DNA from: Laburnicola sp. R22_1 | Lineage: Eukaryota; Ascomycota; Dothideomycetes; Pleosporales; Didymosphaeriaceae | Direction of reading: 5' to 3' | DNA length: 64,000 nucleotides | NCBI GenBank assembly: GCA_014281115.1 | Contig: JACONQ010000020.1 | Coordinates: forward strand, 806,001-870,000 | Shown: one piece after another, positions 24,860 to 34,887 of the stretch | Numbering within the stretch: the first letter of the stretch is position 1 | Layout: each line of letters opens with the position of its first letter | Made by a program: the position numbers and the translations under genes | Notes under the pieces: generated by a model | Seen by the model: only the letters and a program-made list of their open reading frames with translations | Database searches by the model: none | What the model was told of the DNA's origin: nothing

Positions 24860-25755
24860 TCACACATAACAACATTGAGTACATTGCGCTGCGAGGAAAA
24901 CTGATATTTATCTATGATTGATGAACGGTGGGCTGGCGTTACGGTTGTGGGACCTTCCATGTTCAGAAAGCTGCCTTTCGTTTGGTGTCGATTTTATGCG
25001 GGCATAGATATTGACGAAACTACGAGGGACACGACGCATCGAGCAACGACTTCTGCTTCATACATGTATATTTTCTTTTTGTTCGGCTGGACACTCCTTT
25101 CACTTCTCGTATATACCCTCTACTTGCACGATCTTTAACTTTCTATTGCGGTTCTCGTATATACTTAACTATTCATGATTAACGAGCGACTGCTGGCTTC
25201 GAACCTCGTCTTTGCAACAGTTGTTCTAATTCAATGTCCGCTGACCAGTGTGTACGAAGCCTACAATTACGAGCAACAACGCGACGGGCCCGTAGCGAGT
25301 CTCTTCTATCTGAGCCGGCGAGAAGTGGACGTTCCCGGCGCTAGAGATTGAAGGACGAGCTGAAGCTCCAACCGCAGCCGCAACACGATCCACCTTGTCA
25401 ATCTCGCTTGGCCTCGTGTTGCGTGGGTTGCTATTTTGAGATTGTGGTATCGGGATGGTGATGCAGTCAGCAGTGCGGGCCTTGAGCTGTTGGTTTTCTT
25501 CGCCGAGAATCGGAGAACGAATGGATGCAAGGTAGGAATCGGAATCTACACGAGTGATGGACTGGGATTGCGGGGTGGCGTGGGAGCGGCTCGGGCGATC
25601 ATGGCGTGGGTCTGCGCGGCTTGAATGGTCCCTGCTTATGGCGATGGTGAATTCAAAGCCTCGGTTCGCTTAGGTAGCGCATGGGCCACCCTCTTATCGA
25701 CAACCCAAGCTTCAAGCTTCAGGCCGATCGCAACACACTGCCTGACAGCACAGCC
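24860..25755. other. Intergenic region
   Basis: 896 bp between the Ser-rich gene and MED22. It contains only short frames. Nothing recognised. Confidence 0.5.
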
Positions 25756-26263
25756 ATGGACCCCAAACAGCGCAATGCTGCCGCGCTGCGCAGTATGTCT
25801 TCCCCCCTGCACATATCCAGGTGACCAGCTTACGGAACCAACAGAACGCCTCAACGACCTCACAGGCACCTTCATCCAAGAATACCGGACCATTATGCAA
25901 CGCGCACGCGAAGATGTCGACAGCGACTACAGCCAGTCGGCACAAAAGGAACTCGCGATAAAGGAGGGCGCAATGGCCATTGTATGTGTCTCCGGTCGGG
26001 CTGCGTTCCACCGCCCGAGACGGTCAGTGCCCAACAGATACACGGGGTAACAGAAACAGGTCACGACGGCGCAAAACATGTCGATGCTGATCCGCGATCT
26101 TCAAGAGTTGTGGTTATTTGGCAGCTTGGATACACTGGCTGATGCTGCGGATGAGGAAGTGGACCGGGCGAAGGCGTTGGAGATTGCGGGGCTGATTGAG
26201 GAATTGGCGAAGAAGATGCCCGAGGTGGCCAAGGTCCCAGACGAGAAGGCGCAAGAGGGATAG
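25756..26263 (+). CDS. MED22: Mediator subunit 22 (Surf5/Med22 family)
   Basis: Head-module subunit of Mediator, linking activators to RNA polymerase II. The conserved core is ERLNDLTGTFIQEYRTIMQ, KELAIKEGAMAI and, after a 78-nt intron (25982-26059), VTTAQNMSMLIRDLQELWLFGSLDTL, typical of Surf5/Med22. A final acidic helix ends at EKAQEG. The N-terminus is unusual: the best ATG (MDPKQRNAAALR) is in a different frame from the core, and a segment 25793-25820 with perfect ends (GTATGT...TCCAG) would restore frame if removed, but it is only 28 nt. With it removed the protein is 133 aa. Alternatives are a start at an in-frame ATG at 25772 or a longer unseen 5' structure. Confidence 0.82.
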
Positions 26264-27270
26264 GGTTGCGAGACTTGACCAACACACGCAAGCATGCAGA
26301 GCTACAAGTTCGCGGGATGCATACGCGCTCGGACGGGCTCACGCTGTGTGCTTTGGTACACCAACTACAACTTGACGGTGCCCGACATGAGGTAAGGTTT
26401 CTCTAGGAATGAGCGCATGTGGACTGACATTGCATAGGCGACGAGCATTGTGTAGCGATTCATAGTCCCAGAGTCGAGCCATATAACCAATAATCTGAGT
26501 ACAGGATGGCTTGTGAGCGTTTCCTGCTTAGACACAGATTTCGCTAGCGGGCCCCGAGAGAGCGGTTCATGTTCCGCTGAGTCTTTCACGACAAGGTATG
26601 GGACGATGGATCAACTATATGGGAGCAAAAGCCATCATGGAGGCGGTTACTGCGCGTAGCCAAATGCTTGCGAGAGTCATGGCTTGCATCATTTGATTGG
26701 ACCAACATAGTAGAAAACCAAAAATCTCCTACGTCTTATCGATGATTTACAAATACAGTTCCTTTTGTGTGTGTCGTCATCGTCAGAACGGCCAATCACT
26801 ACCATTGTCAAGATCATGCAACGCGACCTTACCGTCTCACCGAACCTCGGCTTACTGGACGAAAATGCATCTTACGTCTGTATCCCAAGGCACCACCATG
26901 CACGCTGCAGAGAGCCTGTCAATAATGCTACGCTTGCACTCTACAGTGTATACTCGGTCGGCGCAATAGAGAAGCGCCGCACCGGTGCGTCGGCGGCACA
27001 TCATCCCGTTTGGCTCCGTTGAAACTCGTCCGCGACAGATCCACGTCGACGATCTGCCCTCCAAGCGACACGAAATTTGGTCCGACCTGCACTACATACT
27101 TACTAATTACATGCTGCGCAACACTCCAACTCTTGTGCATACATATAACGAGCGGCTTCCTTAGCTTAGGCATTGAGCACTGAACCACCACGAACGCCAA
27201 CTCCAGCAACGACTATTTTCGATAACTTTGAGAACTTCAAATCAAGTCAGAACCCAATAACTCAATCAGA
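26264..27270. other. Intergenic region
   Basis: About 1 kb between MED22 and the MAPEG gene. Short frames only. The final ~150 bp are the MAPEG promoter/leader. Confidence 0.5.
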
Positions 27271-27833
27271 ATGGGCGCTATCGAAGTTCCTGCCGAATAT
27301 GGGTACGTTATTCTCCCCAATTCAACGTCCAGCAGCTTCCAAAGTCGCTCAAACGCCCAACCTTCCCTCCTCCAACCTCCTACTGTATTAACGCATCGTC
27401 TAGCTACACCCTCCTCTCCGCCGTCTCCACCTACGTCGTTGGCATCTGGCTCGGCGGACGCGTCGTCGCCTTCCGCAAAGCCGCCAAAATCCCCTACCCC
27501 TACGAATACGCGTCCTACGAACAAATTCAAACCGCGTCCCCGGCGTCGCAAAAAGCGATGATGACCTTCAACTATGCGCAGCGCGGGCATCAGAATTTCC
27601 TCGAGAACCATGCGTCGACCGTAGGCGCGCTGCTCATCGCGGGGTTGGCGCATCCGAAGGCGGCCGCGGCGACGTGTGCCTTCTGGAGCGTGAATAGGGT
27701 CTTGTATGCGGTTGGGTATACGAATTGGAATGACAACGGGAAGGGCAGGTATGCGGGGCTTATGGGCATGTTGGTGCAGTATGCGGCTCCGATTTGGGCT
27801 GGTGTGGTGGCGTGGGGCATTGCGACAAAGTAG
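27271..27833 (+). CDS. Microsomal glutathione S-transferase 3-like protein (MAPEG family)
   Basis: Integral membrane enzyme of the MAPEG family, likely conjugating glutathione to, or reducing, lipid hydroperoxides in the ER. Exons 27271-27302 and 27404-27833 (intron 101 nt, ending CGTCTAG) give 153 aa, the usual length. Seen: a first membrane helix YTLLSAVSTYVVGIWLGGRV, the MGST3-type motif FNYAQRGHQNFLEN (compare FNCxQRxHQNxLE), and later helices (STVGALLIAGLAHP, GLMGMLVQYAAPIWAGVVAW). Only 11 residues lie in exon 1. No oddities. Confidence 0.9.
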
Positions 27834-28000
27834 GATGGAGAGGTGGAGATGTTGGAGAAAATTGTGTGTGGTGGAGAGGTCTATGTGAAAATAGCATGTA
27901 CAATAGTCTTGAACTCCTACTCGATCTTTGTGAACTGGTCATCTCAAAAAGAGTATTTCCCCGACTCCACACTGTGTGTCCGACCTACTACCTTTGTTAA

Positions 28001-28042
28001 CCAGTCTATATGCTCCCAAGTCTATATGTTCCCAAGTCTATT
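28001..28042. repeat. 16-bp tandem repeat, cluster 1
   Basis: About 2.6 copies of CCCAAGTCTATATGTT, the first diverged. A second cluster of the same unit lies about 100 bp downstream. Between MAPEG and the next gene. Confidence 0.8.
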
Positions 28043-28077
28043 GAAGATCTTCGTCGTGTTAAGATTCTAACCAAGGT
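28043..28077. repeat. 35-bp dispersed fragment, copy 1
   Basis: Starts GAAGATCTTCGTC and ends TTCTAACCAAGGT. It matches 62516-62550 at 31 of 35 positions by my hand alignment. Too short to assign to an element. Confidence 0.6.
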
Positions 28078-28138
28078 CGAATCCGCACCATACACAGAGA
28101 GGAGTAAAACAGGAGGCACTAAAACCCAGTACCTAGTT

Positions 28139-28176
28139 CCCAAGTCTATATGTTCCCAAGTCTATATGTTCCCATA
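28139..28176. repeat. 16-bp tandem repeat, cluster 2
   Basis: Two perfect copies of CCCAAGTCTATATGTT plus CCCATA. Same unit as 28001-28042. Confidence 0.8.
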
Positions 28177-28288
28177 ACGCCAAAGGAAAAGCAGAAACCC
28201 AGAAAGTCAACGCCAAAGCAAACTCCGCCCCGTCGAAGTGTTCGCAAAGACTTCTAGCTGCCCTCAGCGGACAAGTCCGCTTCCCCAT

Positions 28289-29110
28289 CTACTCACCATC
28301 AACCACACCCTCACTTTCGACACAAACCGCATCCACCCCCTTGGCCGCCTCGCCCTTCTTCTTCTGCTCCACCAGCGCATCGAGAATGTCCCGGGACGTT
28401 GGCACACTCATTACGCTCTCCTCCAGCCCGTCAACCCTCAGCGAACTAATTCGCGGTAGTCCAGACGCTTCAGCCGTTTCAAAGCTTCGCGTCTCGGGAT
28501 TGCTCACGAACGCGGAGTGTTGCCGCAACACGATGCATTCGTCGCCACTGAGCTCGTTCCGAAGGTCGGTTGTGCTGCTCAGGATGTGTTCGGCTCGAGT
28601 GTTTGATTGGGCTGCTGAGATGGTCAGTGACTTCAACTTCAAGGGAGGATCTAAGGACGGTGACGACTTACGACTACGGAGTTGTTCGAGCTGTGCGTCT
28701 TTGATCATCTTCCACAAGTTGGTTGCCTTGGTCTTCCATGTATTGGGTAGATAAAGGATATGTCCGAGACCGTTGGAGAGATTGCCGTTCCATGTGATGG
28801 GGGCGTCGCGGATGTAGGCATAGAGAATGCCGAAGTAGACTTGCAGCTCGTGGTATACAAGGTGGAAGAAGATACCGACTTTGTACTTCAGTACAACAAG
28901 AGCGATGAGTGCATGCGCGAAGACGTTGCTGGCTTTGTCCTTGCATGCACGTAGTACAGCGATGATATATCGGAAGAAGATGTCCATCAGAGCTCTAATA
29001 GCATAGGAAACATACCTGGCGAAAATAGCCAGAGTCAGGTCAAGAAAAGGTCGATACAGAGCACCGAGGGTGAAAACCAAGAGGAACCACAGCGGGGGAG
29101 GTATTTCCAA
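28289..29110 (-). CDS. Unrecognised membrane protein
   Basis: The frame 29110-28289 encodes 273 residues, not recognised. Seen: two to three hydrophobic segments (LWFLLVFTLGALY; LDLTLAIFARYVSYAIRALMDIFF; FAHALIALVVLKYKVGIFFHLVYH), then a polar tail with Ser/Thr/Glu. An internal 60-nt piece (GTAAGT...CAGCAG, about 28616-28675) looks like an in-frame intron, leaving ~253 aa. The start is unresolved: the first codon of the conserved-looking frame at 29110 is TTG and the frame has no upstream ATG before a stop; an upstream exon from the ATG at 29249 (MEPQQPVSIM) is possible. Orientation and a TATA-containing leader near 29400 support a minus-strand gene. Confidence 0.6.
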   Translation of the reverse strand: MEIPPPLWFLLVFTLGALYRPFLDLTLAIFARYVSYAIRALMDIFFRYIIAVLRACKDKASNVFAHALIALVVLKYKVGIFFHLVYHELQVYFGILYAYIRDAPITWNGNLSNGLGHILYLPNTWKTKATNLWKMIKDAQLEQLRSRKSSPSLDPPLKLKSLTISAAQSNTRAEHILSSTTDLRNELSGDECIVLRQHSAFVSNPETRSFETAEASGLPRISSLRVDGLEESVMSVPTSRDILDALVEQKKKGEAAKGVDAVCVESEGVVDGE

Positions 29111-29249
29111 GGTTTCGAACCAGTTGGTGGATTTAGGAACAACAATCTCCGGTTCCGGTTTGGCGACGCAGTTAGTGTGGACACGCGGAGAATTGCTTCG
29201 TGGTTTGGAGAACTTGACTCATGATCGAGACTGGTTGTTGTGGCTCCAT

Positions 29250-29827
29250 GATCGATCGTCGGTATTGCGTAGTGTTAGAGATTGGGATGGGAAGTGTTAG
29301 AGATTGGGGAAAAGTTCTGACTACGAATAGTCTGGAAGTGGGAACTCGATGAAGTTAAGAAGGGTTGTGATGAAAGAGAGTGCTTGATCAGACAACCAAG
29401 ACCTCTTTATATACCCAGATTTACTGCGATGTGAGACAGAATAGGGAGCCATCTAGCAGGTGAGACAGGCGCAGCGCACGATCCTAAAGTTTGTTTGTGG
29501 TTCTTGAACTGAAACACTGCAGGCCCCCAATTGGGGCAACTGCACATTCACCGGCTGCCACTGACTTATGATATCTGGGATCCAGGCGTATCAGAATTAT
29601 GAACACGAGCGAGCATTCATTACATTGAGTAGGTGCGTGTACGTGCTCGTAACAATAAAAATAGCAGAGTGGTGTTTACGTCACCGAAATGGCAGAGCAT
29701 CATATCAATATTTTGTAATTACGTAGACTGCAAAAAGGGCCAAAAAAAGAGGATATCGAGCCCGTGAGTCCTCTTACGAAGAACCTCCGCAAGCCCGTCC
29801 ATACCTATGACAAACCATGCTTGCTTC
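29250..29827. other. Intergenic region
   Basis: Contains ATATAC/TATATA near 29405-29415, a candidate core promoter for the minus-strand membrane protein. Nothing else seen up to the MITE target site. Confidence 0.4.
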
Positions 29828-29835
29828 AATGTTAG

Positions 29836-30352
29836 CAGCGCTGACAACGTAGCGTAGTACAGTACGGTTGACCCTTATTGCTCTACGCTACGGCTTATAT
29901 AGGCGCTACGTATATACAGAAGCCGCTAGAAATGCTAGATTACGCCCTATAACTATAGTACAGCCTAAAAAGCTCTCTATAGGCTATAGGTGCTAACCTT
30001 TTTCCTAATTAGGTAATTAGTAATCTAACCTCTTTTCTAATTAGGTAATTAGTAATTGTTGTTTAGTGTTAACTTGAAGGTTATTAAAAAGTTGTCTTTT
30101 TAGGAGATTACTAACTACAATCTAAGCTTGTACTACACTAAAAAGGGCAAAAAAAAGCTAAAAATAGTCTTCTAAAATACTAAAAGGTTACGTTAAAATT
30201 TTATAAAAAGGCTCCTATAGAGCTATAACTACGCTATAGAGCTATATAAACTACAACTACGCTATAGCTTAGGAGGCAGCTACGTACGTACGGCGTATAG
30301 GACGTACTACAGGACGTACTATTACGCGTAGTACGGTACGTTGTCAGCGCTG
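29836..30352. mobile_element. hAT-type MITE, copy A, RIP-mutated
   Basis: A 517-bp element bounded by terminal inverted repeats starting CAGCGCTGACAACGTA and flanked by a perfect 8-bp target-site duplication AATGTTAG (29828-29835 and 30353-30360). The 8-bp duplication and CAG...CTG ends are typical of the hAT superfamily. It has no coding capacity. It is homologous, in opposite orientation, to copy B at 60723-61178. Over the first ~133 aligned bases I count 15 differences, all C-to-T or G-to-A in this copy, and the interior is strongly AT-rich, which fits repeat-induced point mutation. Confidence 0.88.
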
Positions 30353-30360
30353 AATGTTAG

Positions 30361-31369
30361 ACTAATTTCTCTCCTTTCAAAAGCGGTTGGGACTAGCTTT
30401 CGCTTCACTGATCAACCCTAAGAAACAATCCCGTTCTTATCCCTCAGTGAACGAGACCATGAATGAATACTGAAAACCATACACCGAGAATTTGATCTCT
30501 ATCCAAGTGGCGAGCCCGGGTGCATTGCTCGCTTTTTTTGTTCATTCAATCACTTCCCAGGCTGCAGCAAGGTGAGCATGGATTTTTGCTACATTCGGCG
30601 CCATCGCTCGAGCCTGTGCGGTGTTAAGTGACTCTTAATTGTGTGAAGCGTGTACCGTGCAGTGTGGGTTCAAGCAGACCCCCACGCTAACCTGAATGTT
30701 ACCTACCTAGGTAGCTGCACAATTTCGTGACGCTCTTGCACCAGTGTGGCGCTGCTTTTCACTTGCCGCGCTTTCTCACCTACCCACTCACCCATTATAT
30801 CTTACCCGCATATGTAGCCACGCTTCAAAAATCTCAATGTAAGATCAAGAGTCAACTTCCTGGCTCTGGTGCAGTGACACGGCAATGTTTAGAACGTACG
30901 AACAGTGCAGCGACGGTTCGCCGGTGCACAATCCTCTAGGTCATTCTTCTGTATGATCAATTTACTTTATGAAATTTATGAGAGTCATGCATATAACTGG
31001 CTAGTCTCTCTTGTCAGATTATACAAGAACTAGCAATCGGAAAAAAAAAACTGAAAAAAAGAATAAGCGCTGAGAAGGATAGAGCGATCTTGACAGAGTT
31101 GCTCTGACAAGATCTCACAGCAACCCCGTAATACTTCCGTTAAGCCAGTCCCATATACCTCCACCTTATTTTATTACTCTTCACCAGCCTTCACAGTGCC
31201 AGTATCGGTCACAGGCGGTATCAGGACAAGATCCTCGTGGTCTCCATCATAGGGCCACAACCCACTCACTCTCGCTAGACCAGACGAAAGAGTCTTCCTC
31301 ATTGCCATCCATATCGTCGCTCTCATCGCCATTTTCATCATCGCCCTCATCGTAGCCTTCATCGTCGCT
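30361..31369. other. Intergenic region downstream of MITE copy A
   Basis: About 1 kb. Contains a homopolymer A run near 31040-31060 and short frames only. The last 120 bp (31250-31369) are an in-frame continuation of the next gene beyond its stop. Confidence 0.5.
31250..31369 (-). pseudogene. In-frame acidic continuation after the stop of the neighbouring gene
   Basis: Reading through the TAA at 31370 in the same frame gives SDDEGYDEGDDENGDESDDM and then a short tail ending in WVVAL before TGA. The composition is that of the repeat tail just upstream, so this is probably the lost or alternative C-terminus of the 31370-32185 gene. It could also be plain 3' UTR with a trinucleotide-rich repeat. 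Confidence 0.5.
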
Positions 31370-32185
31370 TTAATCGTCGCTTTCGTCGTCGCTTTCGTTT
31401 TTGTATTCATCTTCATTCGTGCCCTCATCGTCACTCTCTTCGTCATTCTCATCAAACTGATTGACTACATTCTGATCTTCGGTTACGGACCCGCCATATC
31501 GGTTCAGCAACATGACCGTCGATTGTTTGAATGCTCTCTTGACATAGAGGTGTAATTCTAATTGTCCGGATGCATCTGCTGAGTCGGAACCAGTGTCGAT
31601 GAGAATTCCAGAGAAGGGGACTGGGTAGCTACCGTTTGTATAACTGAATGCATTTACGTTCGCGCCGGGGTATAGAATCAGAGAGCTATGGGTTAGAACG
31701 ACCATTGAAGAGCTGGTGAATCCCATGCGAATGTCGACTGTGGCCTTGAGGATACGCTCCAAGTGCATAGCGAGATCTAGTGATGTAAGCAGGTTTGTTC
31801 CACGGTATATTGACGGATTGATGCTTGGCTTACCATGCGTGGAAGTTGGTTGGCTCTTTTTGATTAGATTCTGGAAGAAGCTCCGGAAGAGCGAGAGCAC
31901 AATGAGAATTAGGACCATGTTGAGCACAGGAGCGGTGAGATGAAATGCGTTTGGGAGTTCCGATGCCTGCCCAAAGCCGATCACCTCCTTCCCAACCGGC
32001 CAGCGGGCATTCTTGCATGCCATGTAGCTGGGCAGACAGTCAAACCAACATTCGGTGCTGGCCTTGCGATAATACCGCTCCTCTTCTTGAACGGTAGACG
32101 GAAGGAATTTTCGATCGAGGCACGCCTCGCGGCATGAAGTGAGAATACTGCGGCAAGGAGCGGTGGACTGAAGGTATTCCATCAT
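31370..32185 (-). CDS. Unrecognised membrane protein with acidic repeat tail and in-repeat stop
   Basis: From the ATG at 32185 the frame runs to the TAA at 31370-31372; removing a 57-nt in-frame intron (31777-31833, GTAAGC...CACTAG) leaves about 252 aa. Not recognised. Seen: a Cys-rich N-terminal part (six to seven Cys between residues ~10 and 55), one clear membrane helix (LNMVLILIVLSLFRSFF), a folded-looking middle and a tail of Ser-Asp-Asp-Glu repeats. The TAA takes the place of GAA in the repeat, and the same frame continues for 39 more acidic codons to a TGA near 31250. The tail may therefore be prematurely ended. Confidence 0.62.
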   Translation of the reverse strand: MMEYLQSTAPCRSILTSCREACLDRKFLPSTVQEEERYYRKASTECWFDCLPSYMACKNARWPVGKEVIGFGQASELPNAFHLTAPVLNMVLILIVLSLFRSFFQNLIKKSQPTSTHGKPSINPSIYRGTNLLTSLDLAMHLERILKATVDIRMGFTSSSMVVLTHSSLILYPGANVNAFSYTNGSYPVPFSGILIDTGSDSADASGQLELHLYVKRAFKQSTVMLLNRYGGSVTEDQNVVNQFDENDEESDDEGTNEDEYKNESDDESDD

Positions 32186-34407
32186 GATTTTACCTAACCA
32201 AATGGTATAGGAGGTAGATCTGGGTTGTAAACGTTCTTGGTAAATGCCGGATATTGAATGGGTGCTCACGAGTTGTTCGAGATGTTTGGGATGTTGGAAG
32301 GGAAACACCCGTGCAATGATTTAAATGGTGATGAGGAGAAGCTAGTGAGTCCAGAGCTTATGAACCTGTGCTGCTACTAACAACTACAGCTTGCCTATCG
32401 TACAGCGCATTGGTCTGGCAAACCACTTTTACCCATGGTAATATATCCAGAAGCGGCATCTTGGGGCATAACCACGGGTTGAAGACCCACATTTTTGTGG
32501 GACGGTAGCCAGTGGAAAGACGGCCTCTGGTGCTTGTGATTCAAGCTTGACTGCAAGTTGCGATCCAGTTCCGGCACAACACACCTGGGCATCTTGGTGA
32601 CGAAACGATACGCGGCAGGGGACCCCTATGAACCATGGTTTAACGTCGCGACACGACTAACCGCCCCCGACGCATACACACTCGGTCTTTTTTTGTTTAC
32701 CAACCTACGTGCTCTCAATATACACGGTTCCACTTCCGTGTGTTACAGGAACCTGAAAATACCGAAACAAGCTGAAATTTGTCTCTCACTCATATCTCCG
32801 CCGTCCTTCTCGCAAAGCCATACTTCCGAGATGCGACCCTGAGGGCATGGTTCCAGTCGATATTTTGGCAGCAGGAACAGTTACACAAATGTTGTAGCAT
32901 AGCTTTCCGCGGATCGTCTATGTCGATCGCCGGGAGGGAGGAGTCACCTTGTGCTAGTTCCCGAGCCGCACAAACACTGAAGCATCTTCCCGCTCGCTAT
33001 GACTGGACCACTCACCGCCAGAAGTCCACGTGTCGTTTTCGACTAGGAAAACAGGTTGAGGGCGCCTCTAGTAATGGAATATTGCAATGGAGGCGCTCTT
33101 AGCTTCTACTTGAACAAATGCTTTGGAAATCTGACCACTTGCGCTCAGTAGTGGGTAATAGCTTCAGATGCTTTCTGAAAAGTTTGAGCGCAGTCCGGAA
33201 TTCCAGCAGCTGCCTGAATTCGCCGTTGCGGAGCCGGTTGCCTGAAACCAACCTTTTGGGACGAGAGCAAACGCTCAAATACTGGGAAAGCCCCGTCTCA
33301 TTTCCACACTTTGTTTGATCGGACCAATAAAAACAACTCGTCGCATCCATGCAGTCTCCACTTCTGAGCCCGGTCGATGAGCGCGCAGTGTTGCCTACAT
33401 GGTGCTTCACACATCGGTATACCAGGTTAGATCGTGCATGGTCTATCTTTGGTTCGGAATTTCGTATCACCATTAGCGACAGAGGCAAAGCGTCAAAATC
33501 AAATAGTGCTGCATAATTCTTTCACTGCGTTCACTCCAATCGTCGGAGTACTGCTACTTTGCTATTCGCTGATCTGGGGCTGCACGGTCAAAAACCTTGC
33601 GACACATGTCTGTAGACCTGGCGATCAAGATGGTACATGATTCCCAGCAGTACCGCCGAGATGTTCGGGAACTCAGTTCATGACACTTCCCCCCAAAAAA
33701 CGGGAATGAGACTAGGCGTCGCATGCTAAGCCACTTACAAATAGTATCCTGCAAAGAAGCAAACAATGTAGTGCCGGTTCAGACGTTCTGACCCGCAACG
33801 CGCGTAGTCATTGGATACCTGTTTGCAAGTATGTATCCGAAATAACATGCCAAGCATGTGAGCTCGCCGCTGCAGACGACCAAATTCGAGCTGTAACGTT
33901 TTCCCAACCGGAATAAATCAGTCCCAGAATCATGTTGTCAGAACGTCCCAGTCACTATTTCCGGTATTCTATGCCACAAAGCTACAGAGAAAATAGTAAA
34001 TTCTAGTAGATTTTGAGGAGTATGTTATGATCTTGCTCGCAGATACGCGGCAGCTGAAGTAGCACAGAAACAATAAGTGTCGCTCTAATCGAGACGGGAA
34101 CATGCACCTGCACTGACGTTGGGACAAGCCACATAGCCCGTCAAACTGGAAATGGTCATGACTGTCTAGCGCAGACTGCCAATTCAGAGGCTAGCAGACC
34201 GCCTATAATAAAGCACGACTTATCGCTCTTCCAGTCCTCTCCGTCACGTCCAAATTCCTTTCACCACACTTGAGCACTTTCAAACCTTTGCTCTAGTTCA
34301 CTCCCGCCCCATCCAATCCCAAAACAATCGAAAATTCTCCTTCCAGGTTTGTAGCTCTCCCTAGGATAAAGAGCGCGACTGACATTAGTGAGTGTCTAGA
34401 TAAGATC
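32186..34407. other. Gene-poor region
   Basis: About 2.2 kb with short frames only; an upstream extension of the 31370-32185 frame to 32308 starts at GTG and is not supported. No repeat or RNA gene recognised. The last ~200 bp are C/T-rich, as in many fungal promoters. Confidence 0.5.
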
Positions 34408-34887
34408 ATGGCTGCACTCACTCCCTACCCTGGATCCGAGATCAACACAATGGGTTGGCCGTTCTTTCTCTATACCGTCGGTCCTGTTCTGGCCACATAC
34501 GCCGCCGCATTCTTGTCCAGCTACACGATCAACCACCTTCGTCCCGACAAACGTCAATCTATCAACCCCCCTCGTCACATGACCAGTGACAAGACGGAAA
34601 TCCGCAAGCCCGGTGCTCGACACGATGTTATGATGTACCAAGCTATTAGCGAACTCGAGAAACAGCAGCGTTCTTTCATGTCTGAGACTCACACCTATCT
34701 CCATACCGTCCAACAGACACTCGAGAAAGAACAGCAAGGCGATCAAGCACTGTTCCAGCAAGTCCAAGCACTGAGCACGAATCTCGCTGCTATCCATGGT
34801 CGTATGGAGGAGGTGGTGAATAGCCTATATGGCAAGCCAGAGGCAGCACCACCAGCTGGTGAGAGACCCGAGCCAGGAGTGTGTTAG
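34408..34887 (+). CDS. Unrecognised small membrane-anchored coiled-coil protein
   Basis: Intronless frame of 159 aa, not recognised. Seen: a short N-terminal tail, one hydrophobic segment at about residues 16-38 (WPFFLYTVGPVLATYAAAFL), a basic linker, and a long helix rich in Gln/Glu/Leu (about 78-145; ISELEKQQRSFMSETHTYL, HTVQQTLEKEQQGDQALFQQ) likely to form a coiled coil, ending in a Pro/Glu tail. The pyrimidine-rich leader before the ATG supports a real gene. The layout resembles a mitochondrial or ER tail-facing scaffold, but that is a guess. Confidence 0.6.
   Translation: MAALTPYPGSEINTMGWPFFLYTVGPVLATYAAAFLSSYTINHLRPDKRQSINPPRHMTSDKTEIRKPGARHDVMMYQAISELEKQQRSFMSETHTYLHTVQQTLEKEQQGDQALFQQVQALSTNLAAIHGRMEEVVNSLYGKPEAAPPAGERPEPGVC

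Noticed and set aside
28043..28090. Possible tRNA 3' half (GGTCGAATCC near 28075)
   Set aside because: T-loop-like bases but no matching acceptor, D arm or anticodon arm upstream.
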